From contig CM036158.1 in the NCBI GenBank assembly GCA_020631735.1, positions 85,933,421 through 85,997,420 of the forward strand: a DNA stretch of 64,000 nt, given 5' to 3'. Shown piece after piece: positions 33,032 to 44,602 of the stretch. The first letter of the stretch is position 1; every line of letters begins with the position of its first letter. Origin of the DNA: Saccharum officinarum. Its lineage: Eukaryota; Streptophyta; Magnoliopsida; Poales; Poaceae. The notes under the pieces are model-generated. The model was not told the origin of the DNA and did no database searches. It saw nothing but the letters and a program-made list of their open reading frames with translations. A program made the position numbers and the translations under genes.

Positions 33032-36000
33032 TGTAGCAGAACCTCCTAAATTATATGGCCCATATGCACCTGTCATTGTCCCAAAGATCTCTGACGGCTG
33101 TGTATGTACACCAGATAACCTAAGAAGATCTATCAAGTGCCCCCAAGGGACCCCGATTCAACTACATTTAACAACTCATACCAGGATCAACAAAGGAGTA
33201 ACTACAACATTACAACATTTGGTACAAAAATTTTACATCAGAGTGCGGAAGAATAACAATAAACTTACAATTCATGAATAAGTTAACTTTTTATAAACTT
33301 AACTTAATTATGAAAGTCTAGCAGAACTATAGAAGATAACTCAGGTAGAGCATCTAAGTCAGGAGAGGACAACCAGATCATATCGAGCCCGCCGACATGA
33401 CCTCGGTTAACAGTACCAGTCAGTACCTGCAACAGGGGTTAACAAACCCTGAGTACTCAATTGTACTCCGCAAGACTTATTCGATGAAAAGAAAAGACTC
33501 CAAGGATATGCTAGCTTTAAAGGAAGTAGTGGAGCTAGAATATGGGAGTTTTGCAGAAAAGCTTTACTATAACTGGATCTTTACTTTCAATATTTTAGTC
33601 CAAGCTTTACCATCAATTTTAGTGAAACTCATTGTAGTTCAATTTTGCACTTGTTCTATCTCAATCACTTACCTTAAGCATCACATCTCATTTCCATCTC
33701 TTCATTTCCTTTCCATGGTCACCATGTTCCATTATTAACTACAATGATGAACAGCAAATCGAGTCTCCATATCCGAGGAGCAACGATGATTCGAACCGCT
33801 TATTTACCCAGCTGGGGCTTCCTAACCACACGATATATGCGGGACTCAAACCCCCATATATCAACCTATACTCGGATCCTCCAAAACATGACCGGGTCCA
33901 GCGCCATCTGAGAGTACAGTACACCTCCAATCTAGCCCTTAGCTACGAGGGTACACACTACTCTCGCCATCTCTCCACTCCTAGTGCGCGGTCGGTCGTT
34001 CACGGGATAGAATAGCCGAGATAGGGCTTACCACGAGTATGTGGTTAGTACTATAAAATCTTGACGTACATAGTTCAACAACGAACGGTCCTTAACTGAC
34101 ACAGGCGGAGCACTACATCGACTCATTTCACGATGCAAGCTATCCGCCCAGTCTCTGTTTAATATCACCATATTCATATTCATATGCTCTCATGACCCGT
34201 CATTAGATTAGGAGAAGCAAAGGTAAACCTATTTCTCACGAACGGTGAAACCACCATTCGACTTCTACCGAAGTCTAAGAATTACTAAGCATAAGAGATC
34301 GACCTACACATGCTAGTGGAATATCATCTGGATATAAATGGAGATCAAGGTAATTATGCAACAACGGTATCAACCAACTCCTACTAACTTAATGCACATT
34401 ACACTAGACTTAAAGTGTAATAAAGCATTTGTAAAATAGAAGAGTGGTTGTATGTCCGGGGCTTGCCTTCGTTGCAGCGGTGGTTAGTTTTCGTAGAAGT
34501 CAAATTTGACACCAAATCACGGGTGGATCACCTTCTCCGAAGCTTGATCGACATGATCCAAAACACTCTCGTATGCACTACACGTATACAAATGATGCGA
34601 GGTTTAATATGATGGAATGCATGCCGTGATGCATGATGATGAGCTAAGCATAGCATACAAGAGACATTTAGAAAGGATAAACATTAGTTATCTACTTGAG
34701 TACAACTTTCTTTCGCGGTAGAGTTATAATCCAACAGAATTATTAAACAACTTTAATCACCTTAAGATGTTGTTAAGAAAACTAATTAACTTCACTTTTT
34801 ACCCAAGAGGTTGCATCTAATAAGCAAGTAAGTCTATCACAAGACCACTAATTACTTACACAAGAAATCATTAACCATTAATGATCTATGTTAAACACAT
34901 TAATTATCATTAATAAAACTTAATTAACAAGTTAATCATGAGCTCAAGCAACTCAATAAGATGCCATGGATCATCACATGTTAATGACCCAAGGTCAACA
35001 AGCAATCTCAAAGTCACACAAATCCTAAATTATCAAGTTAAACACATGTTTAATTAATTAATTAATTAAGACAGAAATTAAGAATAAAATAAATTTTATC
35101 CACTTAAGCCCAAACTTTTTCTACAGATTATTATTTACCCTAAAACAGTACCAAAATTAATTTCATGATTTTTGGACTTTTATTTCAATTACTAAAATTC
35201 ATGGAAGTTGCATTTAATAATTAATTGAGCTAATTAAATAACTTATAAAAAGTAAACAAAATTGAAATATCATATTTTTCCTAAATATTACACAGTACAT
35301 AGAGGTTACTAAAAATTTTTTACCATTTTTGGAATTCTAAATAATTCACAATGAAATAAACAAATTTTGTACTATTTAATATTTTCAGAAAAAAAAACAA
35401 AAACTTTACTTCAGGCCCGCTGCCCTTCTCTCCTTTCCTTTTTGGCCCAGTTGGCCCATGAAGCCCTCCCGCGCCCCCACCTCCTCCCCTTTCCCCGCGG
35501 CCCTAGATGGCCCAAACCATGACACCAGGCGGCCTGAGGCCAACCGGCCCAACACGGCACACACCGTGCTTGACCACGGTGGCCGTCCGGCCGACCGGCG
35601 TCCCCTCACCGGCGATGAGCTCCTCCGGTGGTGTGGTTTGCTCCAACACGCTCAGGGTGACACCGCACATCGATCAAGGGTACCAGACGAATGACCAGAG
35701 CTGCACGGCAAGTTCACCGTCGGCCATGGCGGAGCAGCGGTGGGTAGCGGCGGCGCGCTATGCACGACGGCCGGTAGAGGTGGATTAGAGAGGGGAGGCA
35801 GTATCGGTGGCATACCGCGAACCTGCTCGACTACTCAGTGGAGCGAGGGAGGTGGTGTAGGGTGCTGGCCACGGTGAGGTGGGCTATGGCGACGGTGGCG
35901 GGGTGTTCCAGCGGACGCGGTGGCGCGGCCACCTCAGGCAAGGCTAGGTGCTGCGGTTGGGTTAGCGGGGTGCGTCAGGGCGGTGCGGAGCTGCTGGTAA

Positions 36001-37397
36001 AAAGAATTGAGCAGAGGTGATGAGGCGGCGGTGAATTTCCTCGGCGAACCGAGCTCACCGGCGGCGGCAGAGAAGCGGAAGAAGGAAAACGGTGGTCGGC
36101 TTCGCGTGATAAAGACGAGGACGCGGCTTCTGGACGATCCAGCTCGCGCTTGGACTCAACACGTGGGGTGCTGCGTGGAGAAGGGCGGTGACGGTTCACC
36201 GGCGAGGCAGGCCGAGAAGCAGCTCGGTGGCTCCCTGCTGTTGGTGACGATTTTGAAATATTTACAAAAATACCACTGACCGAAATTTCCAAATTACTCT
36301 CAAATTTTCTACATAAGTTGAAAATATGTAAAAACAAAAGTTGTTTAATTTTCAAATTTCTACAACTTTCTCAATATAAACATTTTCCAATTCGGCTTAT
36401 ATTTTTAAATTTGAATTTGAATCGAAAGGGGGACATTTCGTGGAAATCTGTAAATTCAAAATTACTTTGAATTTTATATTGAAACTTCAAAAACTCAAAA
36501 TACCAAAGTTGTACATCTAGGTAATACCTACAACTTTTCTATTCAAAACTTTTTCAAATTATGCCTCCATTTTGAAATTGGACAGGGGATATGAAAAGGG
36601 GTCAAATTTGTGATTTGAATCTTTTCAAAATTACTCCAAATTTTACACTGAAACTTTGAAAACTCAAAACACAAAACTTGTAGCCCTTGAAAAGATCTAC
36701 AAACTTGGTTTTACACTTTTTCCAAAATTTTGCTTAGATTTTGATTTATTCAAAAAAGGGGTAAAACTAGGGTTTTGCTTTTCAGCGTTTTCGGAAAGAT
36801 TTCAAATTGAAACCTGATACTTTATTAATCAGTGATTATTTAGTGATAACACCATAACCCAAGGGCATCATTGAGTCAAGCATAACATGTTTGACCAAAT
36901 GCCACTCTTGGTTGACCAGTTTGACTTCAGAAATTCTTTTAATAATTCCTCAAATTTGAATTCGAATTCGAATCAGAAAACTTGCATCAAGTTTTGGATT
37001 CCAAATTTAAACTCAAACTTGAAGCTCCATTTTAAACATGTTTGACTTACAAATTATTATCAAGCCTTGATCCCATATTATAAATCACATTTAACCCTAC
37101 AACTTTTATTTAAACAAAACTTTAATTGTGTAAACCAATTCTCATATATATAAATTCATAAAGAACCTAATGTATCAACATGCCATCATTTCATGGAATT
37201 AACTAAAATACCAGATTTGCAATATGTGAACATGACAAAGAAACATATGAAACATGTCATATGGCAACATTACATATGCAACATATGATATCTATTATTA
37301 CAATATGAATGCATTTATGGCATAACACTTGATGCTTATGCTTGATGATGCATCATTATCACATTTTAATTATTTTCTTAACATCTGGGATGTGACA
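33032..37397 (-). mobile_element. Solo LTR, 4.37 kb, probably Ty3/gypsy
   Basis: On the minus strand the segment runs TGTCACATCCCAG...CTGCTACA, that is TG...CA ends. It is flanked by a perfect 5-bp duplication GTTAG at 33027-33031 and 37398-37402. No second copy, PBS, PPT or gag-pol lies inside or beside it, so it is a solo LTR left by recombination between two LTRs. The length suits long-LTR gypsy elements. It includes a GC-rich block at 35400-36240 with promoter-like, gene-like composition. The frames there are not supported as genes. Confidence 0.75.
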
Positions 37398-37402
37398 GTT
37401 AG

Positions 37403-38105
37403 CACCTCACCATCCCATGGCTGCAACCCCGTCCGTCACCACGATTCCAACTTGCCGTCAGAGGGCATAGCAGCCCAACGATGATCAAAGAGACGAGGCT
37501 AGCCTTGAGAAGAATGGTGCCCTCTAGTCGAGAGGGAGGATGATGCCCCGAAGAAACTCTCTAGCACTAGATCTAGATCCTCTATTGGCACTCCGCCTAC
37601 AGGCCTCGGATCTAGCGAGTCGCTCACCAAAGTTGTGAGGCCATGCCTCTAGCCACTGGATGTTGACAACGCTCAAGTAGCCACCAGCATGGAGCTCTCA
37701 GCCACCACCTCATGGAAGAAAATTCCCTGCCACCATCCTTGCGGGTGCATGGCATTCGGTGGGGGAGAGTCAGGTTTAGCAAAGGGAGGGGTGTCACTCG
37801 GTGGTGTCTACCCGAGTTGCCCTAGTGGAGCAACGTTGGGGTCGAAAAGACCCACTATTCTTCATTTTACTTAGCTAATTTTATAAAGTTATCAAACTTA
37901 TTAGTGTCAGATCTCATTGGAATACAAGGTTTTGAGTATCATGACAACATGAGGTTAGCGTACATTTACTTTTGAGATCAACCAACCCAAGCATCAAATA
38001 ATCCGAAGCAATAGTAGTGACCAACACTTGTTTTATTTTGTTTTGGAAATGATCTACAATGTCACAAGGAAGAAGGGTGAGTGGTGTATAGAAGTTAGCC
38101 AGTAA
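37403..38105. other. Unclassified repeat right of the solo LTR
   Basis: 37403-37865 is moderately GC-rich (probably the continuation of the repeat ending at 33031) and lacks a convincing frame. 37870-38105 is AT-rich. At 38103 'taagagcaactccgacc' resembles a PIF/Tourist end (compare 14653) without a visible partner. Confidence 0.3.
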
Positions 38106-38463
38106 GAGCAACTCCGACCACTTAAATCACCGCCAAAAACTGATTTTGGGTGGGTAGGGAGGAGGCTTCCATAAAACAACAACAAAAATCACTGCTCAAT
38201 TTTACGAATTGCCCAAAACTAGCGCCATGTTGCATCAAATATCTGTGCCCCTATTGGCTGTCCAACCAGCATTTTCCAACATGTTGCTTGGCAAATATTG
38301 ATTACATATTCAAGTTCTCATGCCCTAGCTGGTCGCTAGCCACCTCTAGCCGATGCTTGGTTGTTGTTAGTAGCCTTCCCCGTTTGCACACTGGCTTGAC
38401 CCACGGTGTTGTTGTGGCCCATGCATGGTGGCTACCCATGGTAGTTAGCAGCCTATCCCAGCC

Positions 38464-38972
38464 ACTGTTCGCCTAAACGGCCATTTAGTCCGTTTAAACA
38501 CCGTTTAAACGGTAAACAGAAGTCAGACGTGTTGTTTAGGCCTTAAACGGTGAATTAAACGGTTGGGCTGTTTAAACCCGTTTAAACCGTTCAATCCCGT
38601 CTAAACGGTCTAAACAAAATCAGATTAAACGTGATCAAATGAGCTAAGCAACCATTTAATCCATAATTAAGTGAATTAAAGGCTACGTCTATCACAATCA
38701 ACATGAAACTAATTAACATTGTAATTATATGAAGTGTTGTGAGATTTAGATTTCTTCCAACAAAATTATTTAGTAGAATATTTGATTTTTACATGTGTAA
38801 ATATGTATGGGTTCTAGCAAATTTTATTTTTACCTATATAAATATGTATATTTTATTGTTATTGTACAAAACTGTTTAGGCCGTTTAACTCCGTTTAAAT
38901 ACCGTTTAAACGGTCTAAACGCTAAACGAAGGGTGACCGACTGTTTATCGTTTAGTGTTTAGGAAAACATCG
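38464..38972. mobile_element. Mutator-type MITE with GTTTAAACGG subterminal repeats
   Basis: A perfect 9-bp duplication ATCCCAGCC flanks the element (38455-38463 and 38973-38981). Imperfect inverted ends ACTGTTCGCCTAAACG and CGATGTTTTCCTAAACA are seen. Both ends carry many copies of CCGTTTAAAC / GTTTAAACGG, around a 250-bp AT-rich core. The 9-bp duplication points to the Mutator superfamily, although the array layout looks like the hAT element at 26909. Confidence 0.7.
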
Positions 38973-39353
38973 ATCCCAGCCGGCTCTTGCGGGCCCCAAG
39001 TGGCAATGGGCCAATTGGAGGTGGGTGGCCAGAGGTGGCCGAGGCCAACCAAAAAGACCTGACTCCATAATGTGGTAGGTTCTGGGCACCAAAAATAGAA
39101 TGCTCTTAGTGGAATTATTTTTTCATACAATACATTTTTGCAACCACCCAAACCCAAATTACACTTACATTCTTGCATGTGTTTGGAATGAGGCACTTGC
39201 TGACACAAATCCTACCAAAAAAAATATTGATTGGACCACCGCCAATGCAGTTGTGTATGTAAACAAACCACCGCCAATGCACGTAGAAGCAACCTTCGAA
39301 TGCCTGAGTTCCTAGTGCAGTCCCCACACAATCTTACGATTATGATCACAGTT

Positions 39354-39787
39354 AGGGTCTATTTGGAACGCAAGATTCACATAGAATAAGAAAAATGAAA
39401 TTAAATGCACGAATATATTGAATTCCATATTTTGAAAATAATACATGAAACACAGGATCAAACATTTGGATGGAGCGCTTGAAAAAACATAGTAATTCGA
39501 TAAGAGAAAGTTTCCTTGAATTTTTATCTATTGGTAAAATTCCTTCAGAATTCCTATGAACAAGCCATTCTATACGAATTTCATAAGATTTGTAGCAACC
39601 GAATTCTTTATTCCTAAAGCTTTTTATAGGATTTTCTTTTGTAGAATTTCTCTATTTTTCACTCATTCCAAAAGATCAAGCCCTGTTTGGTTCTCAAGAA
39701 TTGATAGAAATTGAAAAATAATCTAATAATGAAATGGGAAGCATTTTGTAGATATTTGTTTCAATTCACAGGATGCAAACATGCCCT
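39354..39787. mobile_element. Possible MITE, class uncertain
   Basis: The left end TAGGGTCTATTTGGAACGC and right end (reverse complement TAGGGCATGTTTGCATCC) are imperfect inverted repeats bounding 434 bp of AT-rich DNA. No clean target-site duplication is visible. Confidence 0.4.
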
Positions 39788-39819
39788 ATACTTGTGATCC
39801 GTGCAATGAGGGTAACATC

Positions 39820-39990
39820 GCAAGCAGAGGATGCGGCCGCCCGTAGCCCTGAGCTGTGGCATTGCTCACGTGAAGCGTACGCAGCTAGCGTACCTCCGCA
39901 AGCAGCCCGTTCCGCCGTGCGTGCACAACAGCACAAGTAACCCGGCCGCCCGCGCGCGCCCGTCGCTACGGCGCAAACGCGAGTCGCGAG
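39820..39990. repeat. Duplicated 3'-flank block, copy 1 (near expansin C)
   Basis: GC-rich sequence containing GCTCACGTG, AGCGTACGCAGCTAGCGTAC and AACCCGGCCGCCC. It recurs in the same order at 47395-47560. It lies just 3' of beta-expansin C and appears to be part of the tandem duplication unit. Confidence 0.6.
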
Positions 39991-40293
39991 GCCTAAACAA
40001 AGCGCAGCCTAGTGCGAATATTTCAGTAGCTCGTAAGAGCCACCTTTTCAATCAACAACAAAAGCCTAAACAAACAGCATGTTATTATTTCAAATGTTGC
40101 GATGGTGGGCGGGAGATCACATTGCCTCCTCCATTATCCCACGCATCTTAAGACACGTACTTACAACGACAGCACAAATTTTTTAGATAATGGAACGAGG
40201 TTGTAGCCTCTACTCACAACGACAACACATAATTAAGCAACATAATCAATCGGATGAATAACAATGTCTGATCCGGGTGATCGCAGCGTGCGG

Positions 40294-41394
40294 CTAGGGG
40301 AACTGAACGGAGGAGGGGTAGTCGGTCAATGGCTTCCAGTCGGCCGGGATGACGTTGCTGGCCACCAGCGTCTTGCCGGAGCCGTTCCGGACGCGCAGCG
40401 AGAAGGGCGGCTGCAGCGGGCGCTTGGTGTCGAGGCGCCAGACGGCGCCCCACGACACGCGCATCGGCGTCCACACGCCCGTCGGCTTGCCGGTGGCCCT
40501 GTTGGTCTCCATCAGGTCCAGCTGCACCACGGCGCCGTCCTTGCCCGCGTACTGCACCAGCACCGCGAAGTAGTTGGGGTTGGACCCCACCTGGACGCGG
40601 AAGTTGACGTTCAGGCCCTTGTAGTTGCAGGGCACCCGCCTGAACTGGATGTCGAGGATGCCCGCGTGGCGGAGCTTGTCGTTGAGCCCGGTCTTGGCCA
40701 TGGCGCCGAACGCCGTGCCGCTCAGGTCGAAGTGGTACTTGGACACCGGGTAGTAGTTCATGTCGGTGATGATCACACGCTTCGCTCTGCCGGAGCAAGC
40801 ATCGTGGGTGCTATTGAGGCACCGTATCTGATGGATTTTCAACAACGTCGTCAGTATCGAGGATATTAAAGGGTTACTGCTACGGTTGACCTACTATCAA
40901 ATTAACTGACCAGGACTGCAATGGTTGAGGGTTACTCTACAAATAAATTACTATCAAACTAACTGACCAGGTTGGAGTAGTAACTGTGTCTGGATTAACT
41001 AGTAATTTATTTGTAGAGTACTCTACTACCTGGTAGCATGCGCCGCAGCCCTTGCCGTCCTTGAACAGGGGCTCGTTGCCGCACGACGTCATGGACATGT
41101 ACGGGTACTGGTTGGTGTTCTTGAACCCGCACGCGCCGCCTGCACAGATATATGACACGACAACGTCAGACATGCACACGGGCGATGGTAGTAGCATAGC
41201 ACCCACCGTGTGCGGGGACGCACGCACGTACCGTTGTCGTCAGGGCCGGCGCCGCTGGGCGCGCCGTACCAGGTGGCCTTGGCCGCCTGCCAGCCGCCGT
41301 TGGGGCTCGCCGCGTCGGCGTACATCGCGAGCACCACGAACAGTGCAGCGAGTGCAGCCACCTTTGAGGACATGGAGATCATGGCGGCCGCCAT
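40294..41394 (-). CDS. EXPB: Beta-expansin, copy C
   Basis: Exons 41394-41232, 41139-41030 and 40827-40294 join in frame to 268 residues with no defect. The signal peptide ([28 protein letters not shown]) leads directly to [12 protein letters not shown]. The barrel domain has [24 protein letters not shown], six cysteines and an intact HFD (residues 123-125). The C-terminal domain has [17 protein letters not shown] and SWGAVWRLD, ending PSSVQFP. Intron 3 is absent, as in copy A, so A and C are closer to each other than to B. The linker before TWYG is short and has no NXS/T site, unlike A and B. Intron 2 (40828-41029) holds a strong inverted repeat. Of the three copies this is the one most likely to be fully functional. 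Confidence 0.95.
40934..41019. repeat. 19-bp perfect inverted repeat in intron 2 of beta-expansin C
   Basis: ACTCTACAAATAAATTACT at 40934-40952 and its exact reverse complement at 41001-41019 are separated by 48 bases. A direct repeat CTATCAAA(T/C)TAACTGACCAGG lies at about 40895-40915 and 40951-40970. Transcribed, this would fold into a hairpin close to the 5' splice site of the intron. Confidence 0.8.
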
Positions 41395-41509
41395 CGCAGC
41401 TCGATCGAACCAGCTAGTCGATCACCTACAACTTTCAAGATTAGCGAGTACGTACTTGGATGTTCGGTCGGTGTTTTTGTTGGTCGACCGGAGGACGACA
41501 CTGCCGGTG

Positions 41510-41517
41510 CATTTATA
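41510..41517 (-). promoter_or_regulatory. TATA box of beta-expansin copy C
   Basis: The minus strand reads TATAAATG, about 116 bases upstream of the ATG, in the context GCCTGCCTATAAATGC. Confidence 0.6.
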
Positions 41518-41854
41518 GGCAGGCGAAAGCCGGCCGGGTTGATCGAATTGGCATCAAGGGACGCCGTTCGGCTCGTCGCGTACGACGGGCTTGCCGTGTT
41601 AGAGGTGCAAGGTCACATGGCCACCAGGCGAAATGGAGTAGGCGGCTGGCGACCCTGCTGCCGGCAGCTGCAGAATGCGGTCATGTATTGCAGCTCGTAC
41701 CATTGGATTGAGTTTCGTTCTCTATACGGTGCGGTGGCCAGAAATTTTTCCTTAATCTTTAAAAACTATGATCGCATTTTAATCTAGTACCATTACCGTG
41801 GCATGCTCGCATTTAGTTTTGAATAACTGCTACATGCTCGAATTTAGGTTTCTA

Positions 41855-42094
41855 CTAAATCCGTTCCAAATTATAGTTCGTTTGACTTTTTTTTTTTGAC
41901 CCCAAGTTAGACAACTCGTTTTATTCAAAAATTTATACTAAATATCGCTTCTTTTGTTGCGGCATGCTTTATTAACAAAAGTTCTTCAAGAATGACTTAA
42001 ATTTGACTATGTTTGCACAAATTTTTTGAATAAGACGAGCGGTCAAACTTGAGGTTAAAAAAGTCAAACAAATTATTATTTAGAACGGAGGGAG
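41855..42094. mobile_element. Stowaway-type MITE
   Basis: The right end ATTTAGAACGGAGGGAG and a decayed left end CTAAATCCGTTCCAAATTATAG are inverted repeats. TA lies on both sides (41853-41854 and 42095-42096). Length 240 bp. The inner repeats 'gtttgacttttttt' and 'aaaaaagtcaaac' extend the palindrome. Confidence 0.75.
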
Positions 42095-42669
42095 TACCTG
42101 AGTTAGAGTCACTGATGTGGTATTTACAGCTAACTAAGTTTTTAAAGTAGTCTACGTATTCCTTGACAACGAGACAATATGTATTTCGCAATGAAAAAAG
42201 CAGTCTCCTAGAACCAAACAAATCTGTACAGTTATATTGATGGTCGATCTTTTTTTTTTTTGGCTGAATGTACACATTTGCATCGCTCGAAACCTCACTG
42301 ATCCCCTTTGGCTAAGTGTAGCAAACGACCAAACGTAGCCCTAGTAAGCCATGCTTCAAGCATGATTTTGATAATTGAGTGACGTATTATGGTTAACATG
42401 TTTGTCAAGTTGTGATTTACAGGGTTGATCATACAATAGATTCTAAGGATGCACTATGAAAAGACGACATGAAGATTGCATAAGGATAGAAGAGCATATG
42501 AAGCAAAATCTAGAGAAAAAGTTCAGCACCGGAAGGTTTGGTGCAAAACAAATTGCACCCACCGGAATTTGAATAGTAGCATCATAGAGTATGAGTATGT
42601 AGCAACTAATTTTTTGGAGAACGCTCAAGGGAAGTCCAAGAAATAATATAACGACAATGTTGTGGGTAG

Positions 42670-43827
42670 GGTGTCCGTTTCGTTTGGACACGTGTTGGTG
42701 GGCCTCGATGCCCGAACAGCCCAACAGTGCCATCCGCACGAAAATAAAAATAAAAAATCACCACTCTCACCTTATCCTCGAATTATCGTTGTTTCCCTAT
42801 CCATTTTCGAACCAACTCTCCGTGCCCGCATCGCCGTGGCTTGCTCCACCGCGATCGTGTTGCCACGCTCGCACTGCCACACCCGCAATGCAGCGGCCTG
42901 GTGCACCGCGCCCGAGTGCTACCACCTGCTTCTCTGTCTCCCCACCGCCGCTCACCACTCGCCGCCGAGTTCTTCGAGCCGACACAGCGTGGTCCACGGC
43001 GACTGCTCCGGCGCGGCGTTCTTCACCATGCCCAGCCGCTTGCTTGCCATCATCCTCCCTCTCCACTGCATCCGAGCGCCGCTTGCTGGCTACCGCAATT
43101 CTCCACCAGGTAGGCCATGGCTGCCGATGGTGCCATGTTTTGTATCAAGTGTGTTTCAGAAGTTGTTTCCAAGTGTTTCATCTGTATGTTATGTATGTTG
43201 CAATGGCTATGTGCGTATGTTGCAAGTATATGTTTCAAGTGTTTCATGCGTATGTTTGTCGTGTTTCATCTGTATGTTTCATGTGTTTTCATCTGTATGT
43301 TTCATCTTGATGTTGCAAAAGGATCTGATGTTGCATATGTTGCAATGGCTACACACGTATGTTTCAAGTGTATGTTCCACATGTTTTATCTGTTTAGACG
43401 TATGTTGCAAATGTATGTTCCAAATATTTCAGGCGCATGTTTCATGTGTTTTATCTAGATGTTGCAATGATTATACAAGTATGTTTCAATAGTATATTGC
43501 ATATGTTTGCAACGGTGGAACAGATGTTGCAGAAGAGATAAGGTGTTAGGACAGGGGAAGGGGCATAGCCGAGACAGCGTGGCGAAGGACGGGGTGCGGC
43601 GGGGAGGGTGCCGTGGCAAGGGGAGGAGCGCGGCGTGGCGAGGGAAGGAGCGTGACAGGCTTGACGCTGGGGGCACCATTGGGATGGGGATCGAGTCACA
43701 GATGGTCGGATGCGGTCACTGGCACGGGATCGGTCGCGGGCGGCCGGACGCGATTAGCTGGTGCGGGATCTGATGCGAGCGCGAGGGGCGTCTAATGTGA
43801 AGCGCCTGGGGCCGGATGTCCGGGCGC
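42670..43827. mobile_element. Second copy of the Mutator-like element with ATGTTTCA/ATGTTGCAA array
   Basis: The interior at 43135-43510 repeats 'tatgttgcaa', 'gtttca(a/t)gtg' and 'tttcatctgtatg', the reverse complement of the array at 28365-28720. The right end (GGATGTCCGGGCGCTAG) and left end (GGTGTCCGTTTCGTTTGGAC) match the ends of that element in opposite orientation. No clean 9-bp duplication is seen, so the ends are approximate. 42840-43110 is GC-rich and gene-like in composition, possibly captured sequence, but I cannot name a source. The several overlapping frames in it are not supported. Confidence 0.6.
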
Positions 43828-43983
43828 TAGCTCTGCCGATAATATAAAGATAGCAAAGCAAAACAGAAAGAATGGAGTATTGGGAGGAGTACTTTCCAAA
43901 GACAAATTGTGGAGTTTATTAGACTTGTCACATGAATTTTGATGTAAAAAGATGGATAATTTAAAAATCTTGTACAGCTATTT

Positions 43984-44602
43984 ATTAGAAGTGCTAGGTT
44001 GCTAGGAAAAAATGCATTTGTGTAACCATCCCATCCATAAAAAGAAAATCAGGCAATTCCAGTGTAAATATATTTTTTAGCAGAAGTTAGTCGGTGTTTA
44101 GATATTTTTGTGTTCACAAGGATAATTTGGTGCTTTTACTTTTGAGTATAAAAATAGTAACCATCATAGCAACGGCTAGTTTTTGTCAATGAAGTTATTT
44201 ATACCCCTTCCGTGGCGCTATTTGAGGTTGCTACAGTTCCTATAGGAAAGCAGTGGCATTTGAGAAGAGCCAAACTAACTAAAATAATAATAAATTATAC
44301 AGAAAATTAGAAGTGCTAGGTTGCTGGGAAAAAATGCATTTGTGTAACCATCCCATCCATAAAAAGAAAATCAGGCAATTCCAGTGTAAATATATTTTTT
44401 AGCAGAAGTTAGTCAGTGTTCAGATATTTTTGTGTTCACAAGGATAATTTGGTGCTTTTACTTTTTTGAGTATGAGAAATAGTAACCATCAGAGCAACGG
44501 CTAGTTTTTGTCAATGAAGTTATTTATACCCCTTCCATGACGCTATTTGAGGTTGCTACAGTTCCTATAGGAAAGCAGTGGCATTTGAGAAGAGCCAAAC
44601 TA
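43984..44602. repeat. Tandem duplication of a roughly 295-bp unit
   Basis: 43984-44277 and 44306-44602 both run ATTAGAAGTGCTAGG...GAGAAGAGCCAAACTA with only a few differences (for example GCTAGGAAA/GCTGGGAAA, CGTGGCGC/CATGACGC). A 28-bp spacer 'actaaaataataataaattatacagaaa' separates them. There is no coding frame; function unknown. Confidence 0.85.

Noticed and set aside
35406..36355. Frames in the GC-rich part of the solo LTR
   Set aside because: No start context or family; composition alone produces them. Kept only as a possible capture in the findings.
42657..43492. Frames of 217 and 276 codons
   Set aside because: The second halves are translations of the ATGTTTCA/ATGTTGCAA array (Cys/Phe/Met/Val-rich), as are the mirror frames at 28246-28940.
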